From Micrococcales bacterium (lineage in GTDB: Bacteria; Actinomycetota; Actinomycetes; Actinomycetales; Dermatophilaceae): 14,403 bases of DNA. Below the pieces are notes generated by a model. That model ran no database searches and was not told the DNA's origin. It saw only the letters and a list, made by a program, of their open reading frames with translations. Where the stretch lies: the NCBI GenBank assembly GCA_003132125.1, contig PKWT01000366.1:1488-15890 (forward strand). Direction: 5' to 3'. The position numbers and the translations under genes are program-made. Shown here piece after piece: positions 1-7,335 of this stretch (its first letter is position 1; each line of letters opens with the position of its first letter).

Positions 1-1
1 G

Positions 2-631
2 TCAGCCCAGGATGTCGCTCAGGTGCTTCTCCGCGTAGGGCAGCACCTCGCGGACAGGGACATCGCGTCCCAGCTCCTGGCTGAGCGAGGTGACGCCGGC
101 GTCCGCGATGCCGCACGGCACGATCACCTGGGCCCAGGACAGGTCACAGTCGCAGTTGAGCGCGAACCCATGCATCGTGACGCTCTGACTCACCCGGATG
201 CCGATAGCGCCGATCTTGCGGTCGGGCCGCGACCCATCGGCGTCGATCCACACTCCGCTTCGGCCCTCGACGCGTCCGGCGGTGACCCCGAGGTCGGCAC
301 AGACCCGGATCATCACCTCCTCGAGTCGGCGCACGTGCGCGACGACGTCCAGCGGTGACGGCAGCCTGACGATGGGGTAGCCCACGAGCTGGCCCGGACC
401 GTGCCATGTGATCTTGCCCCCGCGGTCGACGTCGATGACCGGTGTGCCGTCGAAGGGCCGCTCGTGAGGCTCGGTCCGCTTGCCCGCGGTGTAGACGGTG
501 GCGTGCTCGAGCAGCAGCACCGTGTCGGGCTCGTCTCCTGCGACAACGCACGCATGAAGATCGCGCTGTCGGTCCCACGCAGACATGTAGTCGACGTAGT
601 CCGGGTCGAAGCCGAGGTGCTCGAAACGCAT
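2..631 (-). CDS. lipB: Octanoyltransferase LipB (lipoyl(octanoyl) transferase)
   Basis: LipB moves octanoate from octanoyl-ACP onto the lipoyl-domain lysine of E2 subunits and GcvH, the first step of lipoate synthesis in the cytosol; LipA then adds the sulfurs. The 209-residue product is of normal family length and is complete, with its TGA at bases 2-4. Visible signatures are TAGKRT (residues 48-53), the substrate-pocket block GGKITWHGPGQLVGYP (71-86), RKIGAIGIR (138-146) with the expected catalytic Lys139, MHGFALN (153-159) and VPCGI (171-175) with the expected catalytic Cys173. The ATG at 631 has no Shine-Dalgarno sequence, but a TAGTCT hexamer lies exactly 6 nt upstream, which suggests a leaderless transcript. 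lipA would be expected just off the left edge. The two gene products further right that need lipoate (SucB, and GcvT through GcvH) make the placement sensible. Confidence 0.97.
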   Translation of the reverse strand: MRFEHLGFDPDYVDYMSAWDRQRDLHACVVAGDEPDTVLLLEHATVYTAGKRTEPHERPFDGTPVIDVDRGGKITWHGPGQLVGYPIVRLPSPLDVVAHVRRLEEVMIRVCADLGVTAGRVEGRSGVWIDADGSRPDRKIGAIGIRVSQSVTMHGFALNCDCDLSWAQVIVPCGIADAGVTSLSQELGRDVPVREVLPYAEKHLSDILG

Positions 632-637
632 GTTCGC

Positions 638-643
638 AGACTA
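638..643 (-). promoter_or_regulatory. Putative -10 element of lipB (leaderless)
   Basis: On the minus strand TAGTCT is followed by six bases (GCGAAC) and then the lipB ATG. This puts the expected transcription start at or next to the A of the start codon. No Shine-Dalgarno sequence is present and no convincing -35 hexamer is seen 17-18 bp further upstream. The call rests on spacing and on the same layout being seen at four other starts in this window. Confidence 0.5.
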
Positions 644-751
644 CGCGGGCGGTTCGGCATACCTGCCGGTGACCATCAGTCCCTCAGATAGTCGTTGAGG
701 TGCCTGTCTGAGTGGCCGCAGACCCTGCGGGCGCCGCCGCACACCTACCTC

Positions 752-757
752 TAGGCT
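752..757 (+). promoter_or_regulatory. Putative -10 element upstream of the MMPL gene
   Basis: TAGGCT matches the actinobacterial TANNNT -10 pattern and would give a leader of about 30 nt before the GTG at 796, with room for the GGGAG ribosome site at 783-787. No good -35 is visible. The call is weak and supports the downstream start at 796, because an upstream start at 712 would precede this promoter. Confidence 0.3.
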
Positions 758-782
758 GGCGCAACCGCCCATTGACCAACCC

Positions 783-787
783 GGGAG
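783..787 (+). promoter_or_regulatory. Ribosome binding site of the MMPL gene
   Basis: GGGAG is followed by an 8-nt spacer and GTG at 796. It decides the start: the more upstream in-frame GTG at 712 has no such site and would add 28 residues that do not look like an MMPL N-terminus. Confidence 0.65.
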
Positions 788-795
788 CAGAGCAC

Positions 796-3015
796 GTGAG
801 GCATGAGGACATCACACCCGAGCAAGAGGAGGCCGAGCGCTCGAAGCCCGCAAGCCGGACGAAGCTGACCCGCCTGTTCATCGTGCTGCTTGTCCTCTTG
901 GCGTGGTTCGGGCTGGCGGGCGTGGGAGGTCCGCTGGTCGGCCGACTGTCCGAGGTGCAGAAGAACGACAACGCGTCATTCCTGCCCAAGTCTGCGGAGT
1001 CCACCGAGGTTGGCAAGCTCGCGGCGAAGTTCAGCTCGACCGACGCGCTGCCGTACTTCGTGGTGATCGAGCGCCCGACCGGGTTGAAGCCCTCAGATGC
1101 TGACGCAGTGAAGAGCTTCATCGCCGGTATTCCGTCCCTGCCCTTCGAGATCAAGGGGTACACCCTCGGGCCGTACCTCGCCTCACCCCCGGCGGCGGCC
1201 GTTCCGAGCCAGGACGGCAAGGCACTGCTGGTGCCGGTGCTTCTCAACGCCAAGACGGCTACCGAGGTGATCGGCGACTCCAGCCCGTTGTATGAGGGGG
1301 CCAAAGCGCTGAAAGCCTCTGCCGCCTCCACGCTGACGCCGACGGGACTTGCCGTCTATGTCGCCGGCCCTGGGGGAGTCCTGGCCGACTTCGTGACCGC
1401 GTTCGCCGGCATCGACGGCATCCTCCTGCTGGTCGCTCTCGGGGTCGTGTTCTTCATTCTGCTGGTGGTGTACCGCAGCCCGATCCTGCCCATCACAGTG
1501 CTCATGACCGCTGTCTTCGGGCTGGCGGCCGCCGCGATGGTGATCTACCCGCTCGCCAAGAACGACGTCATCGGGCTGAACGGCCAGAGCCAGGGAATCC
1601 TGTCGATCCTTGTTGTCGGCGCGGCGACCGACTACTCGCTCCTCCTGGTCTCCCGGTATCGCGAGGAGCTGCACCAGCACCCGAGCAAGTGGGTGGCGAT
1701 GGGGGTGGCATGGCGGGCCGCGTTCTCGCCTATTGCCGCGAGCGCCGCAACCGTGATCCTCGGCCTGCTCTGCCTGCTGCTGTCGCAGCTCGGCAGCACG
1801 CGCGGGCTCGGGCCGATCGGGGCCCTCGGCATCGCCGGTGCGCTGGTCTCGGCGCTCACCTTCCTGCCGGCCGTTCTGCTGCTCTTCGGGCGCCGCATCT
1901 TCTGGCCGATGATCCCCAGGGTCGACCACATCCACGCCGAGGACTCGGTCGGTCGTCAAGGCATCTGGGGTCGTGTTGCCGCCGTGGTGGGTCGTCACCC
2001 TCGTCGCACCTGGGTGTTGACGCTGGTGGGGCTGCTCGCCTGCGCCTCGTTCGCCCCGACCCTGAAGGCCGACGGGATCACCCAGTCGCAAATCTTCTTG
2101 AACAAGGTCGAGTCGGTCACCGGCCAGGAGGTCCTGGCGAGACACTTCCCAGCGGGCTCGGGCTCGCCGGTGCAGATCATCGCGCCCCAGGCCAAGGCCG
2201 AGCAGGTACTGGCCGAGGTGAAATCCGTCAGCGGTGTCGCCTCGGCGTTCGTGGGGGAGGCACCAGGGTTGCCGCCGAAGGTCGTAGACGGCAACGTCCT
2301 TGTCCAGGCGACACTGACCCCGGCCGCAGACAGCCCGGCCGCCGAGGTCGTCGTCGAGAAGCTGCGCGGCGCTCTTGACCGGGTCGGCGCCGATGTTCTG
2401 GTCGGCGGCAGCACAGCCGTCAACTTCGATGTCCGGCAAGCCAGCCAGCGGGATCTGCGGGTCATCATCCCGGCGATCCTCGCCGTGGTTTTCCTGGTGC
2501 TGATGCTGCTGTTGCGGTCTTTGGTCGCGCCGGTGGTCCTCGTCATCGCCAACGTCATCTCGTTCGCGGCAACCCTCGGTGTGGCGGCGCTCGCCTTCGA
2601 CCACGTCTTCCACTTTCCGGGGTCCGATCCGGCGACTCCGCTGTATGCCTTCGTGTTCCTGGTCGCGCTGGGTATCGACTACTCGATCTTCCTCATGACC
2701 CGCGTCCGCGAGGAGTCAGCTGACATGGGCACCAGGCCGGGAATCCTGGTGGCGCTGGCGGTGACCGGCGGGGTCATCACGAGCGCGGGCATCGTTCTCG
2801 CATCGACGTTCTCCGCCTTGGCGATCATTCCCCTCGTCTTCCTCGCCCAGATTGCCTTCATCGTCGCCTTCGGTGTCCTGTTGGACACCATGGTGGTCCG
2901 CTCCTTGTTGGTCCCCGCATTCACCCACGAGCTCGGTCGACGGATCTGGTGGCCAAGTCGGCTCAGCCAGGAGCCGACGCCGGCCGAGGGTGACAGCCCG
3001 GTGACGGCATCGTGA
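796..3015 (+). CDS. MMPL family RND-type membrane transporter
   Basis: This 739-residue inner-membrane protein belongs to the MmpL/actinobacterial RND exporters, which use the proton gradient to move lipids, pigments or drugs across the membrane. The usual two-fold layout is visible. A first membrane helix at about residues 25-48 is followed by the family-typical KNDNASFLPKSAEST stretch (56-70), a periplasmic loop, a helix bundle at about 205-375, a second periplasmic domain, and a second bundle at about 555-720. Both proton-relay pairs are kept: Asp279-Tyr280 in ATDYSLLL and Asp628-Tyr629 in GIDYSIFL. The GTG at 796 is chosen for its ribosome site; the frame is open back to a GTG at 712. The gene is divergent from lipB (164 bp between starts) and ends 31 bp before the next gene. 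No partner periplasmic or outer-membrane gene is present, as is normal for this family. The substrate cannot be told from sequence. Confidence 0.93.
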   Translation: MRHEDITPEQEEAERSKPASRTKLTRLFIVLLVLLAWFGLAGVGGPLVGRLSEVQKNDNASFLPKSAESTEVGKLAAKFSSTDALPYFVVIERPTGLKPSDADAVKSFIAGIPSLPFEIKGYTLGPYLASPPAAAVPSQDGKALLVPVLLNAKTATEVIGDSSPLYEGAKALKASAASTLTPTGLAVYVAGPGGVLADFVTAFAGIDGILLLVALGVVFFILLVVYRSPILPITVLMTAVFGLAAAAMVIYPLAKNDVIGLNGQSQGILSILVVGAATDYSLLLVSRYREELHQHPSKWVAMGVAWRAAFSPIAASAATVILGLLCLLLSQLGSTRGLGPIGALGIAGALVSALTFLPAVLLLFGRRIFWPMIPRVDHIHAEDSVGRQGIWGRVAAVVGRHPRRTWVLTLVGLLACASFAPTLKADGITQSQIFLNKVESVTGQEVLARHFPAGSGSPVQIIAPQAKAEQVLAEVKSVSGVASAFVGEAPGLPPKVVDGNVLVQATLTPAADSPAAEVVVEKLRGALDRVGADVLVGGSTAVNFDVRQASQRDLRVIIPAILAVVFLVLMLLLRSLVAPVVLVIANVISFAATLGVAALAFDHVFHFPGSDPATPLYAFVFLVALGIDYSIFLMTRVREESADMGTRPGILVALAVTGGVITSAGIVLASTFSALAIIPLVFLAQIAFIVAFGVLLDTMVVRSLLVPAFTHELGRRIWWPSRLSQEPTPAEGDSPVTAS

Positions 3016-3034
3016 ACGCCGGGGTTGCCACGAA

Positions 3035-3040
3035 TACGAT
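3035..3040 (+). promoter_or_regulatory. Putative -10 element of the Gfo/Idh/MocA gene (leaderless)
   Basis: TACGAT is followed by six bases (GGCTTC) and the ATG at 3047, so transcription should begin at the start codon. There is no Shine-Dalgarno sequence. A partial -35 match (GTGAAC, 3012-3017) lies 17 bp upstream and overlaps the MMPL stop codon. This suggests the gene has its own promoter as well as any read-through from MMPL. Confidence 0.6.
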
Positions 3041-3046
3041 GGCTTC

Positions 3047-4084
3047 ATGATCTCCGTGGGCTTGGCCGGTTTCGGTTCGGCGGGGCGCGGCATTCACGCA
3101 CCACTGCTACAAGAGGCCGGTATGACGATCGCGGCGGTCTCGACCGCCGATCCGCAACGCGTGGAGCAGGTTCACGACGACCTGCCGGGGGCCAGCGTGG
3201 TCGCCGACCTTGACGCATTGCTTCGGGTTGCGGGTCTGGATCTCATCGTGCTGGCTACTCCGAGCGGGCTTCACTCCGATCAGGCTCGGCAGTGCATCGA
3301 CGCCGGGATCGCGGTGGTGGTCGACAAGCCGCTGGCCACGGATGCAACGCGGGCGTTCGGCGTCGTTGACGCAGCTCGAGCGGCCCGTGTGGCGATGACG
3401 GTTTTCCAGAACCGTCGATTCGATGCCGAACACGTGGCGGCTCGAGAGACGGTGCGATCCGGTCGGCTGGGTGAGGTGTTCCGTCACGAGTTTCGTTGGG
3501 AGCGTTGGCGTCCCACGCCCAAGGACCGGTGGCGCGAGAACGCCCCGGCCGCCCAGGGCGGTGGCATACTGCTGGATCTGCACAGCCACATGGTCGACGC
3601 GGCGGTTGACCTGTTCGGTCCGATCGACAGGGTCTATGCCGAGATCGCAGCCAGGAGCACCGCCTCGGAGGACGACGCGTTCCTGGCCTGCCGGCATACG
3701 TCCGGGGTGATGTCCCACCTGGGTGCCACGTCCCTCTCAGCTGCGCCCGGGCCGCGGGTGCGGATCCTGGGACGCACTGGCGCTTTTCTGCTCAATCAGT
3801 TCGACGATGATGGCGCGGACATCTATCCCGACCTTGCCAACGCCGACGTGGGGAAGTGCGGATGGATCTATGAGGGGGAGCAGCAGGCTCCGGTGGATCG
3901 GCCCGCGGCCGGACAGGTCGACTTCTATCGCCAGGTGCGGGCGGCACTTGCCACAGAGGATCCTCAGGGCGCCATGCCGGTTGACCCGTACGACGCAGTT
4001 CACACTCTCGCCGTCATCGATGCTGCTCGCGCCAGCGCCGTACACGGAACGGTGGAGCAGGTCCGCACGCCGGGACAGCGCTGA
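3047..4084 (+). CDS. Gfo/Idh/MocA family NAD(P)-dependent oxidoreductase
   Basis: This 345-residue cytosolic protein resembles sugar or inositol dehydrogenases of the YvaA/YdgJ type, which oxidise or reduce a hydroxyl/keto group on a polyol or sugar with NAD(P). The N-terminal Rossmann fold carries GFGSAGRGIHAPLL (residues 8-21). The family motif appears as VVDKPLA (91-97) with Lys94, in place of the more common EKP. VFQNRRFD (119-126) and LDLHSHMVDAAVDLFG (176-191) follow, the latter with the catalytic-type His181 and Asp184 (HxxD). The C-terminal domain would bind substrate. The start is fixed by the Rossmann motif close to the N-terminus and by the -10 hexamer just upstream. The gene converges on peptidase E, with a short repeat array between the two stops. 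The substrate is unknown; no sugar transporter or catabolic operon is adjacent. Confidence 0.9.
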   Translation: MISVGLAGFGSAGRGIHAPLLQEAGMTIAAVSTADPQRVEQVHDDLPGASVVADLDALLRVAGLDLIVLATPSGLHSDQARQCIDAGIAVVVDKPLATDATRAFGVVDAARAARVAMTVFQNRRFDAEHVAARETVRSGRLGEVFRHEFRWERWRPTPKDRWRENAPAAQGGGILLDLHSHMVDAAVDLFGPIDRVYAEIAARSTASEDDAFLACRHTSGVMSHLGATSLSAAPGPRVRILGRTGAFLLNQFDDDGADIYPDLANADVGKCGWIYEGEQQAPVDRPAAGQVDFYRQVRAALATEDPQGAMPVDPYDAVHTLAVIDAARASAVHGTVEQVRTPGQR

Positions 4085-4147
4085 GCTGCTTAGTGCTGAG
4101 CTGACTTAGTGCTGAGCTGACTTTGCTGGGTCAGCGCTGAGCTGATC
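4080..4147. repeat. Short imperfect tandem repeat (GCTGAGCTGACTTAGT-type) between convergent genes
   Basis: Units begin at 4080, 4095 and 4111 (15, 16 and 14 bp), and a partial unit begins at 4136. All share GCTGAGCTG. The array starts inside the oxidoreductase stop codon and runs across the peptidase E stop codon on the other strand. It contains a small hairpin (GCTGAC 4116-4121 with GTCAGC 4130-4135) and a perfect 10-bp palindrome (4131-4140). It might help end transcription from both sides, but there is no T-tract. Confidence 0.75.
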
Positions 4148-4877
4148 GCCGGCGGAGCTGCCGCGTCGCAAGTGGTTCCTCCACGGCGTGGTCACCATCG
4201 CGGCGGACGATGTAGGCCCCTTTGCCCGCCTGCTCGCTGACCGCCTCGACGAGCTCAGTTCCGCGGTAGAGCATCCCGACTCCATCGTCGGTGCAGTGGG
4301 TGGTGCCCAGGGTGCCGTCCGCGACGAGCCGGTGAATGAGAGGACGTCGCCGGTCCTCGCTGTCGTAGTGCACGCCGTTGGCATATGGCAGGAACCCCAG
4401 GCCGTTCGTGACGGCGCGCAGCTCGGGACCGAACGAGTCGGTGGTGCCGCCCTCGAACCAGCAGATCGACCCGGCGGAGACGCCGGCGAGAACGACCCCG
4501 GCCTGCCAGACGCGCCGCAGGATCTGATCGAGGCCATGAACCCGCCATACGGCCAGGAGGTTGGCCACCGAACCACCGTTGACCCACACGACGTCCTGCT
4601 CCATCAGGTGCCCCTCGATGTCCTCCAGGTTTGGTATCGGGAACATGCTCAGATGGGTGAGGTTGAACCCGGCCTCGCGGCCCGCCTCGGACATATCCAT
4701 CTGGAACCGCGGGTCGTCGCCGGACGCGGTGCCCACGTTGCAGACCCTGGGGACAACTCCCGAGGTGCCGGACAGATCCACGGCATAGTGGAGAAGGTCA
4801 GCGAACTGGAAGCGCAGACGGTCGTGATCCCGGTAGCCGCCGGATGTTGCGAGGATCGTTGGTGCGTCAGTTGCCAT
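4131..4877 (-). CDS. Peptidase E-like protein (peptidase family S51)
   Basis: The 248-residue product has the S51 fold signatures found in peptidase E (aspartyl dipeptidase) and cyanophycinase-like enzymes. These are VWVNGGSVANLLAVW (residues 97-111), the nucleophile elbow AGVSAGSICWF (131-141) with Ser134 as the expected catalytic serine, and GVHYDSE (168-174) with His170 at the position expected for the catalytic histidine. True peptidase E cleaves Asp-X dipeptides in the cytosol; that specificity is inferred only from the family. Two starts are possible. ATG 4877 is preferred because TATTGT lies exactly 6 nt upstream (leaderless); ATG 4901 would lie upstream of that hexamer. The gene is divergent from the kinase-like gene, with only 40 bp between the starts, and converges on the oxidoreductase. 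The last residues (RRRSAQR) are encoded in or next to the tandem repeat. Confidence 0.88.
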   Translation of the reverse strand: MATDAPTILATSGGYRDHDRLRFQFADLLHYAVDLSGTSGVVPRVCNVGTASGDDPRFQMDMSEAGREAGFNLTHLSMFPIPNLEDIEGHLMEQDVVWVNGGSVANLLAVWRVHGLDQILRRVWQAGVVLAGVSAGSICWFEGGTTDSFGPELRAVTNGLGFLPYANGVHYDSEDRRRPLIHRLVADGTLGTTHCTDDGVGMLYRGTELVEAVSEQAGKGAYIVRRDGDHAVEEPLATRQLRRRSAQR

Positions 4878-4883
4878 GTCGAG

Positions 4884-4889
4884 ACAATA
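4884..4889 (-). promoter_or_regulatory. Putative -10 element of peptidase E (leaderless)
   Basis: On the minus strand TATTGT is followed by CTCGAC and ATG 4877. The same bases read on the plus strand give GACAAT (4883-4888), with TTGGTG (4859-4864) 18 bp upstream. This could serve the divergent kinase-like gene, so one short segment may drive both genes. Confidence 0.5.
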
Positions 4890-4917
4890 GGGGGTTGCCA
4901 TCGCCGTTCCGCCGCTC

Positions 4918-6396
4918 GTGCCGGGTTTCACCATCACGAGTGAGCTGAGCTCGGACGCGAAGGGGTCGACGTGGGCGGCCATGCGGACCCTCGATGACAA
5001 GCCTTTGGTTCTGAAGGTCATCCCGGTCAGTGACGTGACCGAGGCCCGGGCGAAGGCAGTTCAGCTGATGGCAGTGCTTGACGGGATCGAGAACGAGCAT
5101 CTGGTTGGCCAGCACGGTGCCATTGCCCTGGCCGATGGCGAGCTGGCCCTGGTCCTCGATCGGGTCACTGGCGGCAGTCTGGCCCAGCTTCTCGGTGGGC
5201 GAGGGAACCTGAGCCCCGGTGAGACGGTCACGACCCTCGCGCCGCTGTTCGGCACGCTGGCGGCACTGCACGCTGCCGGGGTCGTGCACGGTGATCTGGC
5301 ACCGCGAGGCATTCTGTTCAGCGCCGACGGCAGACCACTGATCGGTGATGTTGGGGTGGCCCGGCTCATGGGACACGCTGGGGGGCAGGTTGATCGGGAT
5401 GAGAGCCTCATGGCTCCCGAAGTCGCCGGTGGTGCCGTTCCGTCGGCGGCCTCCGACGTCTATTCCCTGGCGGCGATCGGCTGGCTCTGTCTCACGGGAG
5501 CCCCGCCCGATCATGGGTCGACGATTCGGTGCTCCACCACGGTGAGTCCCCGAATACCTGCCCGGCTGACCGATGTCCTCACCTCTTGCCTCTCAGCCAG
5601 CCCGACCACACGGCCTTCTGCCCGCGCAGCCGCTGTCGAGGTGTTCGACGCGGTGCAGGCAGAGTCGGTCGTCCTGGCCTCGGTGGCTGACCCCGCCACC
5701 GAGATCACCCGGCGGATTCGTGCCACCGCGGCGGCTGTTTCGGTCCCGGCCCCACCCTCGGCGGGCAGACGTCTGCGTCGGTCCCTGGTCATCGGTGCCA
5801 TCGTTCTTCTTGTGACGACGGCCATCGGCGGGGGGACCATGTGGTTCGTGAGTCGCACGCTGGAGCCTGCTCCTCCCGCCGCCGCCCGGTCCTCGGCGCA
5901 GGTCAGACCCGCACCGGTGACGACATCGACGTCAGCAGGTCTGGCGACCGCGGACCTCGTGCCGGCGGCCATCACATCCGGGAGCCCGACCGATGTCGTG
6001 ACCGCGAGCGACTCGCCACGGGTTGCAGCGGCTGGACTGTTGCAGGCGTTGGTCGACGCGCGGGCGCTGGCGTATGCCGCCCGAAGTCCCGTTCTCCTGG
6101 ACCTGGTCTATGCGCCCGGGGCATTACGGGCCGGCGCTGACCGGAGGAACCTTGCCACCGCGCTGGAGAGAGGAGCGACGTACCTCGGGTTGAGGTTTGT
6201 TGTGAAGGATGCGTCCTTCGTGGACGGGACGTCGGACGCGGCCCGGATTCGGGCCACCATCCTGACGCCGGCCTACGAAACCGGCCAGCCGGATGGGCGC
6301 AGGGTCGCGCACGCGTCGGAAACGGTTGGACCGTCTGTCTTCACACTGAGCCTGACCCGGGATGGCTGGCGAATCCTGGGCCTGGCGGCGCCTTAG
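4918..6396 (+). CDS. Membrane-anchored serine/threonine kinase-like protein, probable pseudokinase
   Basis: The 492-residue protein has a kinase-like domain (about 1-245), a charged linker, one membrane helix (about 290-311, after RRLRR) and an outside domain (about 365-492). Recognisable kinase landmarks are VLKVI with Lys33, HGDLAPRG (124-131) where HRDxxxxN is expected, DVG (144-146) for DFG, APE (166-168), SDVYSLAAIGW (179-189) and TRPSA (231-235). The glycine loop is degenerate (SSDAKGSTW, 11-19), the catalytic-loop Asn is Gly131, and no clear alpha-C Glu is seen, so catalysis is doubtful. The outside domain ends in DGWRILGL and looks NTF2-like; that is inference. GTG 4918 is the only start before an in-frame stop at 4888, unless translation begins at ATG 4981, inside the kinase fold; no good ribosome site is seen. 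The 3' end overlaps the convergent epimerase gene by 4 bp. Its role is unknown; regulatory or scaffold binding is the likeliest. Confidence 0.82.
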   Translation: MPGFTITSELSSDAKGSTWAAMRTLDDKPLVLKVIPVSDVTEARAKAVQLMAVLDGIENEHLVGQHGAIALADGELALVLDRVTGGSLAQLLGGRGNLSPGETVTTLAPLFGTLAALHAAGVVHGDLAPRGILFSADGRPLIGDVGVARLMGHAGGQVDRDESLMAPEVAGGAVPSAASDVYSLAAIGWLCLTGAPPDHGSTIRCSTTVSPRIPARLTDVLTSCLSASPTTRPSARAAAVEVFDAVQAESVVLASVADPATEITRRIRATAAAVSVPAPPSAGRRLRRSLVIGAIVLLVTTAIGGGTMWFVSRTLEPAPPAAARSSAQVRPAPVTTSTSAGLATADLVPAAITSGSPTDVVTASDSPRVAAAGLLQALVDARALAYAARSPVLLDLVYAPGALRAGADRRNLATALERGATYLGLRFVVKDASFVDGTSDAARIRATILTPAYETGQPDGRRVAHASETVGPSVFTLSLTRDGWRILGLAAP

Positions 6397-7307
6397 CTCT
6401 CGTTGACCAGCCAGCGCATGGCGCTCTCGATGGTGTCGTGATCGAACACGAACCCCGAAGCGGTCAGCACGCTGGGCAGGACGCGCTGGCTGCCGAGGAT
6501 GTCGCTGGCGAACTCGCCCATGATCATCTTGAGCGCCAGCGTGGGGGCCGGCAGTACCGCCGGACGGCCAAGCACAGCCCCGAGGGCTTTCATCACCTCG
6601 GCCTGGCGCAGGGGCTGAACGCCGACAAGGTTGACGGGTCCACTGAGGTCCTGGTCGATGAGATGGGCCAGTGCCCGAATCTCGTCGTGCAGCGTGATCC
6701 AGCTCCAGTACTGCCGCCCTGAGCCGAGCGGGCCGGCCAGGCCGAACCGGGCGAGAGGGAGCACTCGCTCCATGGCGCCACCGTGGGGTGCCAGGACGAG
6801 CCCGGTGCGCGCATGGACGACACGGAGGCCCGCGTTCTGAGCCGGACCGGTGGCGGACTCCCATGCCCGGACAACGTCAGCGAGGAAGCCGTGCCCCATC
6901 ACGCTGTCCTCGGTGAGGACCTCGTCGCCGCGGTCACCGTAGGCGCCCATGGCCGAACCACTCACGAGAGCGATGGGCTCCCCGAGATCGGCCAGGGCAG
7001 TGGCGATGGTGGCCGTGCCGTCAACGCGCGAGGAAAGGATCTCGTGCTTGTATGCCGTCGTCCACCGATGGTCGCCTATGCCGGCTCCTGCGAGGTGAAC
7101 TACAGCCGTGACGCCCGACAGCTCACGAGGGTCCAGCGTTCGCGTCGCCGGGTCCCACCGGATCTCGTGGCTGGCCCGCGGTTGGCGGCGGACCAAGTGC
7201 ACGACCTCGTCGCCTCGGGCCCGCAGTAAGGTAGACAGCGCGCTGCCGATCAGTCCAGAGCCACCGCTGATGGCAACTCGCTCCTGCCTCGGGCTGTGTG
7301 CGGACAT
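6393..7307 (-). CDS. TIGR01777 / SDR39U1-type NAD(P)-dependent epimerase family protein
   Basis: This atypical short-chain dehydrogenase is related to E. coli YfcH and to mycobacterial Rv2216, whose substrate is not known. The 304-residue product shows the nucleotide-binding loop VAISGGSGLIGSAL (residues 11-24), the family block VVHLAGAGIGDHRW (69-82) continuing to ILSSRVDGT (90-98), SGSAMGAYGDRGDEVLTE (116-133), and a C-terminal DUF1731-like segment (about 250-298). The start is uncertain: ATG 7307 is taken here, but ATG 7322 (five residues longer) is equally possible and neither has a clear ribosome site. The sucB stop is only 13-28 bp upstream, so the gene is almost certainly transcribed with sucB and lpdA. 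The TAA stop overlaps the TAG stop of the opposing kinase-like gene. Conserved linkage to dlaT/lipB in other actinobacteria suggests a supporting role in that pathway, but none is demonstrated. Confidence 0.9.
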   Translation of the reverse strand: MSAHSPRQERVAISGGSGLIGSALSTLLRARGDEVVHLVRRQPRASHEIRWDPATRTLDPRELSGVTAVVHLAGAGIGDHRWTTAYKHEILSSRVDGTATIATALADLGEPIALVSGSAMGAYGDRGDEVLTEDSVMGHGFLADVVRAWESATGPAQNAGLRVVHARTGLVLAPHGGAMERVLPLARFGLAGPLGSGRQYWSWITLHDEIRALAHLIDQDLSGPVNLVGVQPLRQAEVMKALGAVLGRPAVLPAPTLALKMIMGEFASDILGSQRVLPSVLTASGFVFDHDTIESAMRWLVNES

Positions 7308-7335
7308 GGAGCTGTGCGGCATACGACGAGGTGTT

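Noticed and set aside
712..795. In-frame upstream extension of the MMPL gene from GTG 712
   Set aside because: There is no ribosome site at 712, a possible -10 hexamer lies inside the extension, and a good GGGAG site precedes GTG 796.
1183..2613. Long minus-strand open frame (476 codons) inside the MMPL gene
   Set aside because: Its product is a low-complexity mix of Arg, Gly, Asp and Gln typical of the shadow of a high-GC gene. The plus strand encodes clear MMPL motifs over the same bases.
4131..6396. Peptidase E and pseudokinase as a defence or toxin-antitoxin pair
   Set aside because: They share a divergent promoter region, but there is no nuclease, effector, toxin-like or mobile-element feature nearby, and both families also occur in ordinary metabolism or regulation.
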